From: Burkholderia sp. IMCC1007
Lineage (GTDB): Bacteria > Pseudomonadota > Gammaproteobacteria > Burkholderiales > Burkholderiaceae
DNA length: 64,000 nt
Reading direction: 5' to 3'
NCBI RefSeq assembly: GCF_027257875.1
Contig: NZ_JAPVQY010000004.1
Coordinates: forward strand, 62,001-126,000
The position numbers and the translations under genes are program-made. Each line of letters begins with the position of its first letter. Position 1 is the stretch's first letter. The notes beneath the pieces were generated by a model, which was not told the origin of the DNA, made no database searches, and saw only the letters and a program-made list of their open reading frames with translations. Shown here piece after piece: positions 25,155-34,497 of the stretch.

Positions 25155-25415
25155 CTACCGCTCCGATGGCGAGACGGCTGCGGATGCAGGTGCCTCGCGG
25201 GAATGAACCGGCCCGCGCGCACCGGTGTCGGATGGGCGCGGGCCGTGGATGCCGGTCACGCTCGACGTCGGACGACGTGCGGAACGCGGCCATGGGCGTC
25301 AGTATCGACGCCGCATGGCGGCGGCGGAAGCAGGCGATCGTAAAAACAGTTTTGAAGCGCGCGGGAAGATCGGCGACACACGACGCCGCGGCACGCGAGC
25401 CGCGGCGGCGCCGCT

Positions 25416-26141
25416 TCAGTGCAGGATCTTCTGCAGGAAATCCCGTGCGCGCGCCGATTTCGGCGCCGCGAAGAACGCGTCCTTGTCGTCGTCCTCGACG
25501 ATCCGGCCCTGGTCCATGAAGATCACGCGATGCGCGACCTTCTTCGCGAAGCCCATCTCGTGCGTCACGCACATCATCGTCATCCCGTCCTGCGCGAGCT
25601 CGACCATCACGTCGAGCACCTCGTTGATCATCTCGGGATCGAGCGCGGATGTCGGCTCGTCGAACAGCATCGCGACCGGATCCATCGACAGCGCGCGCGC
25701 GATCGCGACGCGCTGCTGCTGCCCGCCCGACAACTGGCCCGGATACTTGTCCGCATGCGCGCGCAGCCCGACGCGCTCGAGCAGCGCGAGCCCCTTCGCG
25801 GCCGCTTCGTCGCCGGAGCGGCCGAGCACCTTGCGCTGCGCGAGCGTCAGGTTCTCGACGATCGACAGATGCGGGAACAGCTCGAAGTGCTGGAACACCA
25901 TGCCGACCTTCGCGCGCAGCTTCGACAGGTTGGTGCGGCGGTCGCCGACCGACACGCCGTCGACGCGGATCGCGCCCTGCTGGAACGGCTCGAGCCCGTT
26001 GACGGTCTTGATCAGCGTCGACTTCCCCGACCCCGACGGCCCGCACACCACGACCACCTCGCCCTTGCGCACGCTTGCCGTGCAGTCGGTCAGCACCTGG
26101 AATGCGCCGTAGGATTTCGACACGCTGTCGATTTCGATCAT
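25416..26141 (-). CDS. Amino acid ABC transporter ATP-binding protein
   Basis: A 241-residue polar-amino-acid-type ABC ATPase (GlnQ/HisP/GltL group). Walker [12 protein letters not shown] is at residues 35-45, the Q-loop is in [12 protein letters not shown] near 80, signature [15 protein letters not shown] near 137, Walker [16 protein letters not shown] near 159 and the H-switch CVTHEMG near 195. It hydrolyses ATP at the inner membrane to drive uptake through the permease encoded 22 bp upstream. The gene order on the minus strand is binding protein (29362), PuuB-like oxidase, permease, ATPase. Only one permease gene is present, so a homodimeric channel is expected. Confidence 0.93.
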   Translation of the reverse strand: MIEIDSVSKSYGAFQVLTDCTASVRKGEVVVVCGPSGSGKSTLIKTVNGLEPFQQGAIRVDGVSVGDRRTNLSKLRAKVGMVFQHFELFPHLSIVENLTLAQRKVLGRSGDEAAAKGLALLERVGLRAHADKYPGQLSGGQQQRVAIARALSMDPVAMLFDEPTSALDPEMINEVLDVMVELAQDGMTMMCVTHEMGFAKKVAHRVIFMDQGRIVEDDDKDAFFAAPKSARARDFLQKILH

Positions 26142-26163
26142 GTTCTGCTCCGGTTCGATTGCA

Positions 26164-27135
26164 TCAGCGCACGGCCTTGCGGAATCTCTTCTCGATGCGC
26201 GCCTGCACCAGTTCGAGGACGAGCGACATCACCCAGTAGACCAGCGCCGCGCTGATCAGCATCTCCATGTGCCGGAATTCCTTCTGGCCTTCCGTCGTCG
26301 CGACATAGGTCAGCTCCCATACGCCGACCACGGACACGAGCGAGCTGTCTTTCAGCATCGCAATGAACTGGTTGCCGGTCGGCGGGATGATCACGCGCAT
26401 CGCCTGCGGCAGGATGATGAGCCGCATCATCTGTGCCGGCGTGAAGCCGAGCGCGCGTGCCGCGTTCCACTGGCCGTGCGGAATGCTCTGGATGCCGGCG
26501 CGGAAGATCTCGGTCATGTACGCGCCGTAGCACAGCGACAGCGCGGTCACGCCGGCGGGGATCGGATCGACGACATAGCCGAGCTGCGGCAACCCGAGAT
26601 ACAGGATGAAGATCTGCATCAGCAGCGGCAGCCCGCGAAACAGCGACGTGTAGAACGACGCGATGCCGATCGCAATCCCGTTCGACGACAGCTTCGCGAG
26701 CGCGCCGATCAGCGCGAGCACGAACGCGATGGCGATCGAGATGGCCGACACGAACAGCGTCGTCACCGCGCCTTGCGTGATCAGGTAGCCGATCTTGCGA
26801 TGGATGAATTCGAAGCTCAGGTCGAACGTCGACAGGAACGCGGCGAGCAACAGCAGCAATTCGAACCACACGATCACGACCTGCACGCGCGACGGCATGC
26901 GCGTCAGCAGATAGCCGTTCGCGATCAGCACGGCGGCGCCGGCCGCCAGCATCAGCAGCGCGTGCCACGCGCCCGGCCGCGCGCCGGCGCCGGTCAGCGC
27001 GGTGAGGTTCAGCGTCGCCGCCCATTCGGGCACGCTGCGCGCGATCGCGAACACGACGGCCAGCGCGACGATCACGGCCGCCACCGCGGTGCCGCGCCAG
27101 CCCTTCTGCGCGCCGGGCAAGTTTTCTGCAAGCAT
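26164..27135 (-). CDS. Amino acid ABC transporter permease with N-terminal extension
   Basis: A 323-residue inner-membrane permease of the His/Glu/Gln/Arg family. The core (about 110-323) has [17 protein letters not shown] and the EAA-type loop [25 protein letters not shown] that contacts the ATPase. It is about 100 residues longer than a standard 215-230 residue permease, because an extra N-terminal part carries two or three membrane segments (residues 15-35, 58-78, 84-100). Such extensions occur in single-permease systems. It is transcribed with the ATPase gene, and its neighbour upstream is a PuuB-like oxidase, suggesting an amine or amino acid substrate. Confidence 0.92.
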   Translation of the reverse strand: MLAENLPGAQKGWRGTAVAAVIVALAVVFAIARSVPEWAATLNLTALTGAGARPGAWHALLMLAAGAAVLIANGYLLTRMPSRVQVVIVWFELLLLLAAFLSTFDLSFEFIHRKIGYLITQGAVTTLFVSAISIAIAFVLALIGALAKLSSNGIAIGIASFYTSLFRGLPLLMQIFILYLGLPQLGYVVDPIPAGVTALSLCYGAYMTEIFRAGIQSIPHGQWNAARALGFTPAQMMRLIILPQAMRVIIPPTGNQFIAMLKDSSLVSVVGVWELTYVATTEGQKEFRHMEMLISAALVYWVMSLVLELVQARIEKRFRKAVR

Positions 27136-27166
27136 GGGTTTCTCCCGAAGACGAAAGACGGCAGGC

Positions 27167-28453
27167 TTACACCGCCCGTTCGCGCATGTAGTCCATCAGC
27201 TGGTAGCGCCAGTACGTGAGCTGCGCGACCGCGAGCCCCGCATAGCTGCCGTTCCACGGCAGGCCGAAGGCCGCGAAGCACCGGTAGCGATCGGTGGCGC
27301 CCGTCACGCCTTCGGCGATCACGCGTGCGCCGATCGCCGTGGTGTTCATTCCGTGGCCGCCGAAGCCCATGCAATACCAGATGCCGTCGTCGAAGCGGCC
27401 GATCAGCGGCATCAGGTGTCGCGCGTAGGCCATCTTTCCGGACCACGCGACCTGGATCGCGAGCGGCGCGAGTTGCGGATACGCGTCGACCATCCGGTCG
27501 CGCAACGCGTCGGCGAGCCGGCGCGGATCGGAGCGACGCGTCGTGATCATGCCGCCCCACAGCACGCGGCGGCCGCCGTCGACGAGCCGGTAGTAGTCGC
27601 TCGCGCGCCGGTTGTCGCCGATCGACACGCGCGTGCGGATCGCCGACGCGATCAGGTCGCCGGCCGGCTCGGTCAGCATCATGTAGGTGGTGATCGGCAG
27701 ATAGCTGCGCGCGAGCTTCGGGATCAGGCGCCCCGTGTAGCCGCCGCAGGTCAGCACCACGTCGCGTGCGCTCACGCTGCCGCGCGCGGTGGCGACCCGC
27801 TTCGTCGCGCCGCGATCGGCGATCGCGACGACTTCCGAATCCTCGAACACGCGGCCGCCCTGGCGCTCGATCTCGGCGACGAGGGCCCGTGCGTAATTCA
27901 GCGGATGGAAGTGAAACGCGCGGCGGTCGAGGAGGCCCTGCCGGTATTTATCCGACACGAGGATCTCCCTGATCGCCGGCGTCGGCAGATGCTCGACCGG
28001 ATAGTCGAACTCGCGCGCGAGCCAGCGCTGCTGCTCGATCATCTCGTTGCCGTTGTCGTGGCGGGACAGCCGCAGCACGCCGTGAATCTGTTCAGCCGCA
28101 TCGATGCCGAGCTCGCGGATGTTGTCGGCCACGATGTCGACGCCTTCGATCGACATCCGGTAGAGCGTCTTCGCGTCGTCCATCCCGACGTGGCGCGCGA
28201 TCTGCGCGACGCCCGTCGAATAGCCGGGGCTCACGACGCCGCCGTTGCGCCCGGATGCGCCCCACGACACGCGGTTCGCGTCGAGCAGCACGACGCTGCG
28301 GCCGCGCCGCAGCAGTTCGAGCGCGGCCGTGATGCCGGCCATGCCGGCGCCGACGATGCACACGTCCGCGGCGAGATCGGCATCGAGAGACGGCCGCGCG
28401 ATCGCATCGTGAAGCGTGCGTGAATAGTAGGTATCCACGTAATCGGTGGTCAT
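27167..28453 (-). CDS. FAD-dependent oxidase, gamma-glutamylputrescine oxidase (PuuB/OrdL)-like
   Basis: A 428-residue DAO-superfamily flavoenzyme. After an N-terminal helix (VDTYYSRTLHDA) comes the FAD motif DVCIVGAGMAGITAALEL (30-47), then WGASGRNGG (about 64-72), typical of PuuB-like amine oxidases. The C-terminal substrate and FAD lid reads WYCMGFGGHGMNTTAIGA near 375. Known members oxidise primary or secondary amines of gamma-glutamylated polyamines or amino acids, producing an aldehyde, ammonia and H2O2. It sits between the binding-protein gene (upstream) and permease gene of the same ABC system, so the imported solute is probably its substrate or precursor. Confidence 0.9.
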   Translation of the reverse strand: MTTDYVDTYYSRTLHDAIARPSLDADLAADVCIVGAGMAGITAALELLRRGRSVVLLDANRVSWGASGRNGGVVSPGYSTGVAQIARHVGMDDAKTLYRMSIEGVDIVADNIRELGIDAAEQIHGVLRLSRHDNGNEMIEQQRWLAREFDYPVEHLPTPAIREILVSDKYRQGLLDRRAFHFHPLNYARALVAEIERQGGRVFEDSEVVAIADRGATKRVATARGSVSARDVVLTCGGYTGRLIPKLARSYLPITTYMMLTEPAGDLIASAIRTRVSIGDNRRASDYYRLVDGGRRVLWGGMITTRRSDPRRLADALRDRMVDAYPQLAPLAIQVAWSGKMAYARHLMPLIGRFDDGIWYCMGFGGHGMNTTAIGARVIAEGVTGATDRYRCFAAFGLPWNGSYAGLAVAQLTYWRYQLMDYMRERAV

Positions 28454-28528
28454 GGCGTTCTTCGTCGTCCGAAATTCAAATGATCGGGCGGCGGCCGCAT
28501 TCGCGCGAATGCGGCCGGTCCGGCTCGC

Positions 28529-29362
28529 TTACTTCGTATAGTCCTTGCCGAACCACTTGGCGCTGATCTTCGTCAGCGTGCCGTCCTGCTTCATCTGGGT
28601 CACCGCATTGCCGACCGTCTTGTTCCAGTCGGCATCGCCCTTGTCCGCGACGATCGCGAGCGGCTCGCGATACGCATAGTCGCCCGGCACGATCTTGACC
28701 GGGTAGCCGTTCTTGATCGCGGCGAGCGCGGTCTGCTCGGGCGTCAGGATCGCGTCCACGCGCTTGCCGTCGCCGAGACGCAGGTCTTCGTACGGCAGCA
28801 GCGACGTGCCGTAGGTCTTCACCTGCTTCGGGTCTGTCGGCAGATACTGGAACGCGGGCACGTCCGGGCCGCCGATGCTCAGGCGGCGGTTCATGTAGTC
28901 TTCCGACGTCGTGCCGGCCTCGACGCCGATCACCTTGCCGCCGAGATCGGCGCGCGATGCGATCTTCGAATCCTTGTGCACGACGAACACGTACGGGCTG
29001 TAGTAATAGACGGCCGGGAAATCGAGCAGCCGTTCGCGCTCCTTGGTCGGCGTGACCGACAGCACGGACAGATCCCAGCGGCCGTGCCAGTGGCCGCCCG
29101 TCATCAGATTGAACTGCGGCGTCTGGAACGCGACCTTCACACCGACGCGCCGGCCGATCTCGTTCGCGACGTCGATGTCGAAGCCCTCGAATTCGTGCTT
29201 GTCGTTCAGATAGGCCTGCGGCGGCCATTTCGCGCTGGTGACGACCACCATCGTGCCGCGCGCTTTCACGCGATCGAGCGTTTCGCCCGCGTGGGCGACG
29301 CCTGCTGCGCAGAGAAACGCCGCGACGCACGCGACTTTCCCGATCATCGAGCCGACTTTCAT
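28529..29362 (-). CDS. Amino acid ABC transporter substrate-binding protein
   Basis: A 277-residue periplasmic binding protein of SBP family 3. It has a signal peptide ending in GVAHA near residue 25 and then the mature start GETLDRVKARGTMVVVTSA. EFEGFDIDVANEIGRRVGV (about 58-76) and LSVTPTKERERLLDF (about 102-116) are the family signatures, and EAGTTSEDYMNR is the hinge/ligand strand near 150. It delivers a polar amino acid or related amine to the permease encoded at 26164. It is the first gene of its operon; the 200-bp AT-richer gap upstream holds a candidate promoter and operator. Confidence 0.93.
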   Translation of the reverse strand: MKVGSMIGKVACVAAFLCAAGVAHAGETLDRVKARGTMVVVTSAKWPPQAYLNDKHEFEGFDIDVANEIGRRVGVKVAFQTPQFNLMTGGHWHGRWDLSVLSVTPTKERERLLDFPAVYYYSPYVFVVHKDSKIASRADLGGKVIGVEAGTTSEDYMNRRLSIGGPDVPAFQYLPTDPKQVKTYGTSLLPYEDLRLGDGKRVDAILTPEQTALAAIKNGYPVKIVPGDYAYREPLAIVADKGDADWNKTVGNAVTQMKQDGTLTKISAKWFGKDYTK

Positions 29363-29403
29363 TGATGTGTCTCCTGGTTCGTTCTGCCGGTTTTATTGTG
29401 TTT

Positions 29404-29438
29404 CGCTATTGCGTCGTCGAATCTACGCTTCAATAGCG
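29404..29438. promoter_or_regulatory. Inverted repeat upstream of the amino acid ABC operon
   Basis: CGCTATTG (29404-29411) and CAATAGCG (29431-29438) are perfect 8-bp arms 19 bp apart. They lie 42 bp upstream of the binding-protein start codon in an AT-rich gap, a suitable place for a regulator that controls the operon. Farther up, at 29490-29520, AT-rich sequence may hold further promoter elements. Confidence 0.5.
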
Positions 29439-29562
29439 CGGCACGATATTGAGAAAATTACACGAGGTGGTACGGTAAACTCATCAGCTATTCAGTTCTA
29501 CTATATGTATACGTCTGAATGGACGAGCCGCTGTCATATATTGAACGCGCGCACCCGCGCTC

Positions 29563-30963
29563 TCATACCAGTCCGGTTGCGTAATACACCGCGATCACGA
29601 GTGCCACGGCGGCCGCCTTCACGAATGTGATGCCGAAAATCTCGCGATACGATTCGCGATGGCTGAGCCCCGTCACGGCGAGCAGCGTGATCACCGCGCC
29701 GTTGTGCGGCAGCGTGTCCATGCCGCCGCTCGCCATCGCGACCACCCGATGCAGCACCTCGGCGGGAATGTGCGCGGCGTCGGCCGCACGCACGAAGAAG
29801 TCGGACATCGCCGCGAGCGCGATGCTCATCCCGCCGGATGCGGAGCCCGTGACGCCGGCCAGCACGCCGACCGAAATGGCCGCATTCGCGAGCGGATCGG
29901 GGATCGACTGCAGTGCGCGGCCGATGAACACGAACCCGGGCAGCGCCGCAATCACGCCGCCGAACCCGTATTCCGACGCGGTGTTCAGCGACGCCAGCAA
30001 CGCGCCCGCGACCGCGCTGCGCGTGCCGGCGGCGAAACGTGAACGCACGCGGCCGAACGCGGTCACGAGCGTCATCGCGATGCCCAGCAGCAGCGCACCC
30101 TCGACGGCCCAGATCGCGACCACGCTCTTGACCGGCATCGACAGCGCGCCATGCAGGCCGGGCAGCACGTCCGGCGCGATCGTATAGGCGTCGCCGTACC
30201 AGTTCGGAATCCGGTGCGTGAGGACGAAGTTCGACACGCCGACCACGACCAGCGGCGCGATCGCCAGCAGCGGATGCGGCAGCGCGCCGGCGCCGGTGAT
30301 CTCGGGTTCGTTCTGGTGCGACGCGCCGTAGCCCTCGCCGGTGGCCATGACCGTGCGGCGGCGCCATTCGAGAAACGCGAGGCCGGCCACGACGATGAAC
30401 ACCGAGCCGATCACGCCGAGCCACGGGCCGGCCCACGTCGTCGTCTTGAAGAACGTGGTCGGGATGATGTTCTGGATCTGAGGCGAGCCCGGCAGTGCAT
30501 CCATCGTGAACGAGAACGCGCCGAGCGCGATCGCGCCCGGCAGCAGGCGCTTCGGGATGCCGGCCTCGCGATAGAGCGCGGCCGCGAACGGATAGACGGC
30601 GAACACCACGACGAACAGCGACACGCCGCCATAGGTCAGCAGCCCGCAGACCGCGACGATCACCGCATTGACGCGCGTCTGGCCGATGTAGCGGATCGCC
30701 GCGTGCACGATCGACTCGGAGAATCCCGACAGTTCGATCACCTTGCCGAACACCGCGCCGAGCAGGAACACCGGGAAATACAGCTTCACGAACACGACCA
30801 TCTTCTCCATGAAGATGCCGGAAAAGACCGGCGCGACGGCGGCCGGATCGGTCAGCAGGACGGCGGCGAGCGCCGCCAGCGGCGCGCACAGGATCACGCT
30901 GAAGCCGCGATAGGCGGCCACCATCAGCGCGATCAGCGCGATGGCAATCACGAGAATTGACAT
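29563..30963 (-). CDS. GntP-family permease (gluconate/organic acid)
   Basis: A 466-residue inner-membrane transporter with about 12 hydrophobic segments. The GntP features are visible: YRGFSVILCAPLAALAAVLL near residue 18-37, FGKVIELSGFSESI near 72-86, YGGVSLFVVVFAVYP near 111, DALPGSPQIQN near 160, and a C-terminal MASGGMDTLPHNGAVITLL near 407. Start ATG is at 30963 (MSILVIAI); the frame stays open far upstream but that part is a shadow of neighbouring genes. The family imports gluconate and other hydroxy- or keto-acids with protons. It is the last gene of an operon with two dehydrogenases and a HisD-family enzyme. Confidence 0.92.
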   Translation of the reverse strand: MSILVIAIALIALMVAAYRGFSVILCAPLAALAAVLLTDPAAVAPVFSGIFMEKMVVFVKLYFPVFLLGAVFGKVIELSGFSESIVHAAIRYIGQTRVNAVIVAVCGLLTYGGVSLFVVVFAVYPFAAALYREAGIPKRLLPGAIALGAFSFTMDALPGSPQIQNIIPTTFFKTTTWAGPWLGVIGSVFIVVAGLAFLEWRRRTVMATGEGYGASHQNEPEITGAGALPHPLLAIAPLVVVGVSNFVLTHRIPNWYGDAYTIAPDVLPGLHGALSMPVKSVVAIWAVEGALLLGIAMTLVTAFGRVRSRFAAGTRSAVAGALLASLNTASEYGFGGVIAALPGFVFIGRALQSIPDPLANAAISVGVLAGVTGSASGGMSIALAAMSDFFVRAADAAHIPAEVLHRVVAMASGGMDTLPHNGAVITLLAVTGLSHRESYREIFGITFVKAAAVALVIAVYYATGLV

Positions 30964-31076
30964 GAATATCCAGAAAGAATGAGGTAGCGCGCGCGCTTTA
31001 CGCGCGCGCGGGCGCGTCGTGCACGCAATCGCGTGCACGCGCCGCCAAGGCCCGGTCGTGCGGAATGAACGCGCGG

Positions 31077-32036
31077 TCAGTCGCGCGTGTCGGCGGCCCG
31101 CCGCGCGGCCGCGAAATCCATCAGCTTCGCGTCGCGCCAGTCGCGCCGCGCCGCGAGCGCGTCCGCGCTCAGATGCCGCCGGCGATCCTGTTCGACCTGC
31201 GCGATCAGATCGGCGTCCCACGGCCCTTCGTCGACGCGCGAGCGCGCAATGCTGTGGTACAGCGGCCCGAGCCGGTTCGCATAGTCGGCCACGCCGCCCG
31301 GCGCGTTCAGGTCGATCGTCTCGAACGGCCCCATGAACGACCAGCGCCAGCCGAGACCGTCGCGCACGGTCTTGTCGATGTCCTCGCAACTGGCGACCCC
31401 TTCGCGGTGCAGCGCCCAGGCCTCCCGCAGCAGCGCCGCCTGGAGCCGATTGAGCACGAACCCCTCGACTTCCTTGCGCACGTGCACGACGCTCTGGCCG
31501 ATCGCCGTCATCAGCCGCTCGGCGAACGCGAGCGTCGCGGCCGACGTCTGCGTGCACGGCACCAGTTCGACCACCGGCACGAGATACGGCGGATTCACCG
31601 GATGCGCGATCAGCACGCGCGCGGACATCGCGAGATCGTTCGCGAAGTCGGAGGCCGGAATGCCCGAGCTCGAGCTGCCGATCACGACCGTTGCATCCGC
31701 AACTGCGTCGATCTGCACCATCAGCGCGCGCTTCACGTCGATGCGCTCGAGCACCGACTCCTGCACGTACATCGCGCCGGCCACGGCGTCCCGCAGCGAC
31801 GCCGCGAGCCCGATGCGCGCCGCGACGCGCTCGGGCGGCTCGTCGAGCAGGCCGCGCGCATGCAGCGCGCGCAATTGTTCGGCGGCCCACGGAATGGCCC
31901 GCGCGGCGATCCGCGGGTCGGCGTCGAACACGCGCACGGGCAGGCCGGCCCGCGCAAACGCGATCGCCCACCCGGCGCCGACGAGCCCCGCGCCCACCAC
32001 CGCGACCGGCTTGTCGAGATCGATTGAAACTGTCAT
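31077..32036 (-). CDS. 3-hydroxyacyl-CoA dehydrogenase-type, L-gulonate dehydrogenase (lambda-crystallin)-like
   Basis: A 319-residue NAD-dependent beta-hydroxyacid dehydrogenase. The cofactor loop is VAVVGAGLVGAGWAIAFARAG (about 10-30, shown by VGAGLVGAG), SSSSGIPAS near 118, and HPVNPPYLVPVVELVP near 139 with the catalytic His. VRKEVEGFVLNRLQ near 184 and GWRWSFMGPFETIDLNAPGG near 220 match the lambda-crystallin/L-gulonate 3-dehydrogenase branch rather than fatty-acid enzymes. The start at 32036 is favoured because GGAG lies 6 bp upstream; another ATG exists at 32048. With GntP downstream it probably oxidises a sugar-acid-like 3-hydroxy acid, not a CoA ester. Confidence 0.88.
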   Translation of the reverse strand: MTVSIDLDKPVAVVGAGLVGAGWAIAFARAGLPVRVFDADPRIAARAIPWAAEQLRALHARGLLDEPPERVAARIGLAASLRDAVAGAMYVQESVLERIDVKRALMVQIDAVADATVVIGSSSSGIPASDFANDLAMSARVLIAHPVNPPYLVPVVELVPCTQTSAATLAFAERLMTAIGQSVVHVRKEVEGFVLNRLQAALLREAWALHREGVASCEDIDKTVRDGLGWRWSFMGPFETIDLNAPGGVADYANRLGPLYHSIARSRVDEGPWDADLIAQVEQDRRRHLSADALAARRDWRDAKLMDFAAARRAADTRD

Positions 32037-32141
32037 GCGTCTCTCCATGATTCGTTGTCGACGTCCGGCGCGTGCGCAGCCCTGCGGCCGCCCGCATCCA
32101 GCGGGTCCGGGCGTCGCGGGCCACGCGGGCCCGATCGTGCG

Positions 32142-32903
32142 TTATGCGGCGGTCCAGCCGCCGTCGAGCATCAGTGCGCTGCCGGTCATCAGCGACGACG
32201 CGTCGCTGGCGAGAAAGACGACCGGCCCCATCACCTCTTCCACCCTGCCGACGCGGCCGAGCGCGATCCGCGACGTCACCCAGTCGCGAAACCCGTCGGC
32301 CTCGAACATCGCTTCGGTCAATGCGGTTTCGATGAAGGTCGGGCACAGCGTGTTCACGCGGATCCCGTGCGCGCCCAGCTCCCACGCGAGCGCCTTCGTC
32401 ATCCCTTCTATCGCATGCTTGGTCGCGCAATAGACGGTGCGCCCCGGGCTGCCGACGTGCCCCATCTGCGACGACACGTTGATGAACGAGCCGGGCCGCC
32501 CCGCGCGGATCAGCCTGCGCGCGACAGCGCGGCACACGTAGAACGCGGCCTTCACGTTCAGCGCCATCATGTCGTCGATATCGGCGTCGAGTACGTCGAC
32601 GAGCGGCTTCGGCCGGTTCATGCCCGCGCTGTTCACCAGGATCTCGAACGGGCCGCGCGACGCTACGGCGTCGTCCACCGCGGCCGGGTCCGTCACGTCG
32701 AGCACGACGTAGTCGCCGCGGCCGCCTGCCGCCGCGATCGTTTCGCATGCGGCGCGCAATGCGCCGGCCGAGCGCGCGGCCAGCGTCACGCCGGCGCCGG
32801 CCTGCGCCAGCGCGAGCGCCGCGGCCAGACCGATCCCGCGTCCCGCGCCGGTCACCAGCGCGGTCTTTCCATCGAGCCGGAAACCCGGCGTTGTCATCGT
32901 CAT
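32142..32903 (-). CDS. SDR family oxidoreductase
   Basis: A 253-residue classical short-chain dehydrogenase: cofactor loop TGAGRGIG (about 19-26), NSAGMN in place of NNAG, VSSQMG with the active-site serine, and catalytic VYCATKHAIEG (YxxxK). An Arg in TLAARS at the end of strand 2 suggests NADP preference. The IRVNTLCPTFIET and LMLDGGW segments complete the family pattern. It lies between the HisD-family and lambda-crystallin-like genes in one minus-strand unit. It likely performs a second oxidoreduction on a hydroxy- or keto-acid intermediate. An in-frame ATG also exists two codons downstream (32897). Confidence 0.9.
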   Translation of the reverse strand: MTMTTPGFRLDGKTALVTGAGRGIGLAAALALAQAGAGVTLAARSAGALRAACETIAAAGGRGDYVVLDVTDPAAVDDAVASRGPFEILVNSAGMNRPKPLVDVLDADIDDMMALNVKAAFYVCRAVARRLIRAGRPGSFINVSSQMGHVGSPGRTVYCATKHAIEGMTKALAWELGAHGIRVNTLCPTFIETALTEAMFEADGFRDWVTSRIALGRVGRVEEVMGPVVFLASDASSLMTGSALMLDGGWTAA

Positions 32904-32995
32904 GTTTGTTCTTGGTATTGCGAAGCGAATTGCCTTTCAGGCCTGTTCAGGCCGTGCGCGACGGCGCAACGACGCACCGTCGCGTCGCCACGCCG

Positions 32996-34309
32996 TTACG
33001 CCGGCACCGGCGTCCCGTACGGCACGTCGCGATGACCGTAGCGGCGCACGCGGATGTTCGCCTGCTCGCCGTGCGCGATCATCCCTTCGAGCGCGCAAAG
33101 ACGCGAGCAGTACGCACCGACCATCGCGCTGGCTTCGTCGGTCAGCACCTTCTGGTACGTGCAGGTCTTGATGAACTTGCCGACCCACAGGCCGCCGGTG
33201 TAGCGCGCCGCCTTGCCCGTCGGCAGCGTGTGGTTCGTGCCGATCACCTTGTCGCCGTACGCGACGTTGGTGCGCGCGCCGAGGAACAGCGCGCCGTAGT
33301 TCTTCATGTTGTTCAGGAAGTAGTCGGGGTCGCGCGTCATCACCTGCACGTGCTCCGACGCGATCCGGTCGGCCTCCTGCACCATTTCCTCCAGCGTGTC
33401 GGCGACCACCACCGCGCCGTAGTCGCGCCACGACACGCCGGCGGTGTTGGCCGTCGGCAGGATCTTCAGCAGGCGCTCGACCTCCGCGATCGTGTCCTTC
33501 GCGAGTTGCAGCGAATTGGTCAGCAGGATCGCCGGCGTGTTGAAGCCGTGCTCGGCCTGCCCGAGCAGGTCGGTCGCGCACAGTTCCGCGTCGACGCTGT
33601 CGTCGGCGATGACGAGCGTCTCCGACGGGCCGGCGATCAGGTCGATGCCGACGCGGCCGAACAGCTGGCGCTTGGCTTCGGCCACATACGCGTTGCCCGG
33701 GCCGACGACCATCGACACCGGGGCGATGGTCTGCGTGCCGAGCGCCATCGCGGCGATCGCCTGCACGCCGCCGAACGTATAGATTTCGTCCGCGCCGCCC
33801 AGGTGCATCGCGGCGACCACCGCCGGGTTCGGGCGGCCCTGCACGGGCGGCGACGCCGCGATGATGCGCGGCACGCCGGCCACCTTCGCGGTCACGACGC
33901 CCATGTGTGCGGACGCAACCAACGGGAACTTGCCGCCGGGCACGTAGCACGCGACGCTTTCGACCGGCATGTTCTTGTGACCGAGCACGACGCCCGGCAG
34001 CGTCTCGATCTCGACGTCGTGCATCGAGTCGCGCTGCGCCTGCGCGAAATTGCGCACCTGCGCTTGCGCGAACTTCACGTCGTCGAGCTCGCCCGGCGAC
34101 AGCGAGCGCACGCACGCCGCGATCTCGTCGTCGCTCAACCGGAAGCTGGCGGGCGACCAGTCGTCGAAGCGCTTCGACAGCTCGGCCACGGCGACGTCGC
34201 CGCGTCGCGTGACGTCGGCGAGGATGCCGGTGACGACTTCACGAACCGTGTCTGCGTCGTGGGAAGAATCGGCGGCGCTGCGGCCGTGCTTCAGGTATTG
34301 AATTGCCAT
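32996..34309 (-). CDS. Histidinol dehydrogenase family enzyme, HpsN-like (catabolic)
   Basis: A 437-residue NAD-dependent dehydrogenase of the HisD superfamily. Zinc and catalytic positions are preserved: LGQAEHGF (Gln and His ligands, about 254-261), SEHVQVM (catalytic Glu-His, about 326-332), [19 protein letters not shown] (Asp ligand, about 355-373), and [10 protein letters not shown] near the C-terminus (His ligand). Sequence details such as [10 protein letters not shown] and the [10 protein letters not shown] tail are closer to sulfopropanediol dehydrogenase (HpsN) than to biosynthetic HisD. The neighbours are catabolic and a LacI gene is divergent, so histidine synthesis is unlikely. 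Substrate may be a polyol or hydroxy acid, possibly sulfonated. Confidence 0.88.
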   Translation of the reverse strand: MAIQYLKHGRSAADSSHDADTVREVVTGILADVTRRGDVAVAELSKRFDDWSPASFRLSDDEIAACVRSLSPGELDDVKFAQAQVRNFAQAQRDSMHDVEIETLPGVVLGHKNMPVESVACYVPGGKFPLVASAHMGVVTAKVAGVPRIIAASPPVQGRPNPAVVAAMHLGGADEIYTFGGVQAIAAMALGTQTIAPVSMVVGPGNAYVAEAKRQLFGRVGIDLIAGPSETLVIADDSVDAELCATDLLGQAEHGFNTPAILLTNSLQLAKDTIAEVERLLKILPTANTAGVSWRDYGAVVVADTLEEMVQEADRIASEHVQVMTRDPDYFLNNMKNYGALFLGARTNVAYGDKVIGTNHTLPTGKAARYTGGLWVGKFIKTCTYQKVLTDEASAMVGAYCSRLCALEGMIAHGEQANIRVRRYGHRDVPYGTPVPA

Positions 34310-34390
34310 GTGCGTTCCTGACGGGAAAGAAGAATCGAAATGCGGCTCGTGTTGCGGCGAGCCGGGCGTTCACGATGGCTGCAAATCTAT

Positions 34391-34430
34391 CGCAACGCCT
34401 TCTGCAAATGCAGTGCAAATGGTCGGCACT
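34391..34430 (+). repeat. 40-bp element A, shared with 59205-59244
   Basis: Thirty-two of 40 positions match the sequence at 59205-59244, with the core TGCAAATGC and GCAAAT-GTCGG identical. It lies in the divergent gap between the HpsN-like gene and the LacI gene, where operators and promoters are expected, and includes the perfect dyad CTGCA-AA-TGCAG at 34402-34413. Probably a shared regulatory element. Confidence 0.5.
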
Positions 34431-34497
34431 TTCCCCTAGCCCCTTGTCAATCCAGCTTTCCTGCTAGCACAATCGTGGCGGTCGATCATGCAAAAGA

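Noticed and set aside
30988..31020. Runs of CGCG as Z-DNA or repeat element
   Set aside because: Short alternating GC runs occur throughout this GC-rich sequence and show no unit structure.
30964..32748. Upstream 595-codon extension of the GntP frame
   Set aside because: The extension overlaps two well-supported dehydrogenase genes in another frame and has no hydrophobic or domain pattern; the GntP protein starts cleanly at 30963.
32996..34309. Biosynthetic hisD
   Set aside because: Zinc ligands are conserved, but neighbours are catabolic with a LacI regulator and no other his gene, and the C-terminal features resemble HpsN.
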